A stretch of 64,000 bases of DNA from Akkermansiaceae bacterium (lineage in GTDB: Bacteria > Verrucomicrobiota > Verrucomicrobiia > Verrucomicrobiales > Akkermansiaceae), in contig JAGYIT010000004.1 in the NCBI GenBank assembly GCA_018402445.1, positions 1 through 64,000 on the forward strand, written 5' to 3'. Position numbers and translations under genes: made by a program. The notes under the pieces were generated by a model that made no database searches, was not told where the DNA came from, and saw nothing but the letters and a program-made list of their open reading frames with translations. Positions 62,837-64,000 of the stretch are shown in pieces. Position 1 is the stretch's first letter; every line of letters begins with the position of its first letter.

Positions 62837-63574
62837 ATGCCAGCCACTTCGAAAGACCCACGCCCCTTCAAACGCGCCGTCCTCAAACTGAGCGGGGAAG
62901 CTCTCCGCGAGCCCGGCTCGACGGACAACATCTCGCCGGAAATCGTCCAGCGCATCGCCTCGGAGATCAAGGAGGCGGTCGATGAAGGCCTGCAGCTCGC
63001 CATTGTGGTGGGCGGCGGGAATTTCTGGCGCGGAGCCGCCGCCTCCGCCCGCGGCATGGATCGCGCCACTGCGGACTACGTCGGAATGCTAGCCACCGTC
63101 ATGAACGCCCTCGCCATGGAAGGCGCGCTTTCCCATATCGGCGTGAACTGCACGGTGATGTCCGCCATCGAGATGAAAAACGTCGCCGAGCCGTTCATCC
63201 GCCGCAAAGCCGAGCACCAGCTCGACAAGGGCACCGTGATCATCTTCGCGGCCGGCACCGGCAGCCCCTTTTTCTCTACCGACACCACAGCCGCCCTCCG
63301 CGCCAGCGAAATGGGTGCCGATATCATCCTGAAGGCCACCCAGGTCGATGGTGTTTACGACTCGGATCCCCGGAAAAACCCGGATGCGAAACGTTTCGAG
63401 ACCGTCACTTTCCAGTACTGCCTGGAGAACCGCCTCAGCGTCATGGACGCCACCGCTTTCAGCCTCTGCATGGACAACGACATCCCCATCGTCATCTTCG
63501 ACCTCGGCCCCACCGGCAACCTCTCCCACGCCCTCCGCTCCCAGCCCATCGGCACCCTCGTCCACGGGGAATGA
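62837..63574 (+). CDS. pyrH: UMP kinase
   Basis: 245 residues from ATG at 62837. RAVLKLSGEALREPG with the kinase lysine, VVGGGNFWRG, MDRATADYVGMLATVMNALAM, IIFAAGTGSPFFSTDTTAALRA and KATQVDGVYDSDPRKN are all standard. Phosphorylates UMP to UDP with ATP; essential. Followed by frr, the classic pyrH-frr order, 103 bases later. Confidence 0.97.
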   Translation: MPATSKDPRPFKRAVLKLSGEALREPGSTDNISPEIVQRIASEIKEAVDEGLQLAIVVGGGNFWRGAAASARGMDRATADYVGMLATVMNALAMEGALSHIGVNCTVMSAIEMKNVAEPFIRRKAEHQLDKGTVIIFAAGTGSPFFSTDTTAALRASEMGADIILKATQVDGVYDSDPRKNPDAKRFETVTFQYCLENRLSVMDATAFSLCMDNDIPIVIFDLGPTGNLSHALRSQPIGTLVHGE

Positions 63575-63677
63575 AACTCTCAAAACTCAAATTTCAACTC
63601 TCAAGCAAGAGCAGGAGGTTCGATTCCGTCCCCACTTGAAAGTTGATCTTTGTAAGTTGAAACTTAATACCAAAGCC

Positions 63678-64000
63678 ATGCAAGACCCAGCCACAGCACT
63701 AAAAGAAGTCGAAGCCCAGATGTCCGCAGGGATCGACCATCTCGTCCAGGATTTCTCCGGCGTCCGCACCGGGAAAGCCTCCCCCGCCCTGATCGACAAC
63801 CTCGACGTCTATGTCCACGCCTACGGGGCCGTGCAGAAGCTCAAGAGCCTCGCCGTGATCAGCTCCCCGGAGCCGCGCATGCTCAACGTCCAGCCCTTCG
63901 ACCCCTCCACCACCCGCGACATCGAGAAAGCGATCCGCGAATCCAAGCTCGGCCTCAACCCCGCCGCCGCCGAGCGCTCGATCCGCGTCCCCATCCCGGA
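63678..64000 (+). CDS. frr: Ribosome recycling factor, cut by window edge
   Basis: 107 codons to the end of the window: MQDPATALKEVEAQMSAGID, HLVQDFSGVRTGKASPALID, LKSLAVISSPEPRMLNVQPFD, DIEKAIRESKLGLNP. The RTGKASPALID and QPFD motifs fix the family. Frees ribosomes from mRNA with EF-G after termination. Leader (63575-63677) is AT-rich with repeated TTGAAAGTT/AACTTTCAA-like motifs. Confidence 0.96.
   Translation, partial: MQDPATALKEVEAQMSAGIDHLVQDFSGVRTGKASPALIDNLDVYVHAYGAVQKLKSLAVISSPEPRMLNVQPFDPSTTRDIEKAIRESKLGLNPAAAERSIRVPIP

Overview
This 64-kb window is GC-rich chromosomal DNA that most resembles a member of the Verrucomicrobia (Verrucomicrobiales). The pointers are a PEP-CTERM secreted protein, a Minf_1886-family gene, Gfo/Idh dehydrogenase plus sugar-phosphate-isomerase pairs, ThuA and SHD1-type secreted proteins, a DUF4212/sodium-solute symporter pair, an anti-sigma/YfbK-like protein beside an ECF sigma factor, and a dephospho-CoA kinase fused to Rho. 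The assignment is inference from gene content; no rRNA or tRNA is present. Gene density is high and most neighbours overlap by 1 to 4 bases (ATGA, GTGA or TGATG junctions).

Layout. 0-4 kb (minus): a glycosyltransferase fragment, a dTDP-glucose 4,6-dehydratase, an Hsp70 gene, a DUF4160/DUF2442 pair and a small lipoprotein. 4-10 kb (minus): squalene/phytoene synthase, signal peptidase I, a NagZ-like hydrolase, CutA, and a dehydrogenase/TIM-barrel pair. 9.9-17.1 kb (minus): a five-gene peptide ABC transporter operon of YejA/B/E type with two separate ATPases. 17-21 kb: a cytochrome c lipoprotein, a subtilase-like PEP-CTERM protein and an MsbA-like exporter. 21-27 kb (plus): broken toxin-antitoxin fragments, the coaE-rho fusion, a kinase-like gene, a ThuA protein, an esterase and two small membrane proteins. 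27-35.3 kb (plus): a TolC-type protein, acpP, a LysM/YkuD-like protein, accA, cdsA and dxr (lipid and isoprenoid synthesis). 35.3-49.2 kb: DinG helicase, a transglutaminase/hydrolase fusion, an L,D-transpeptidase, a sodium symporter pair, an ECF sigma/anti-sigma pair and Rex. 49.2-53.8 kb is a scarred region: a 2-oxoacid dehydrogenase operon cut by a low-GC, CpG-poor segment, then RAYT and IS91 transposase remnants, a 28-bp perfect palindrome and fragments of sugar-acid genes. 53.9-64 kb: tagaturonate epimerase and lactonase, sucrose-phosphate synthase and phosphatase, a GH75-like protein, rpmI-rplT, a PIN toxin pair, pyrH and the start of frr.

How the genes work together. The core metabolic genes (accA, acpP, cdsA, dxr, pyrH, frr, ribosomal proteins, coaE-rho) are intact. 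UxaE, the lactonase and an alcohol-dehydrogenase fragment together suggest an L-galactonate-type route into D-fructuronate, now eroded on its upstream side. The sucrose synthesis pair suggests compatible-solute production.

Quality note. Eight genes in the first 48 kb each carry one or two single-base indels, mostly in short homopolymers, although their reading is otherwise well conserved. I treat these as probable sequencing or assembly errors rather than true pseudogenes, and give merged coordinates.
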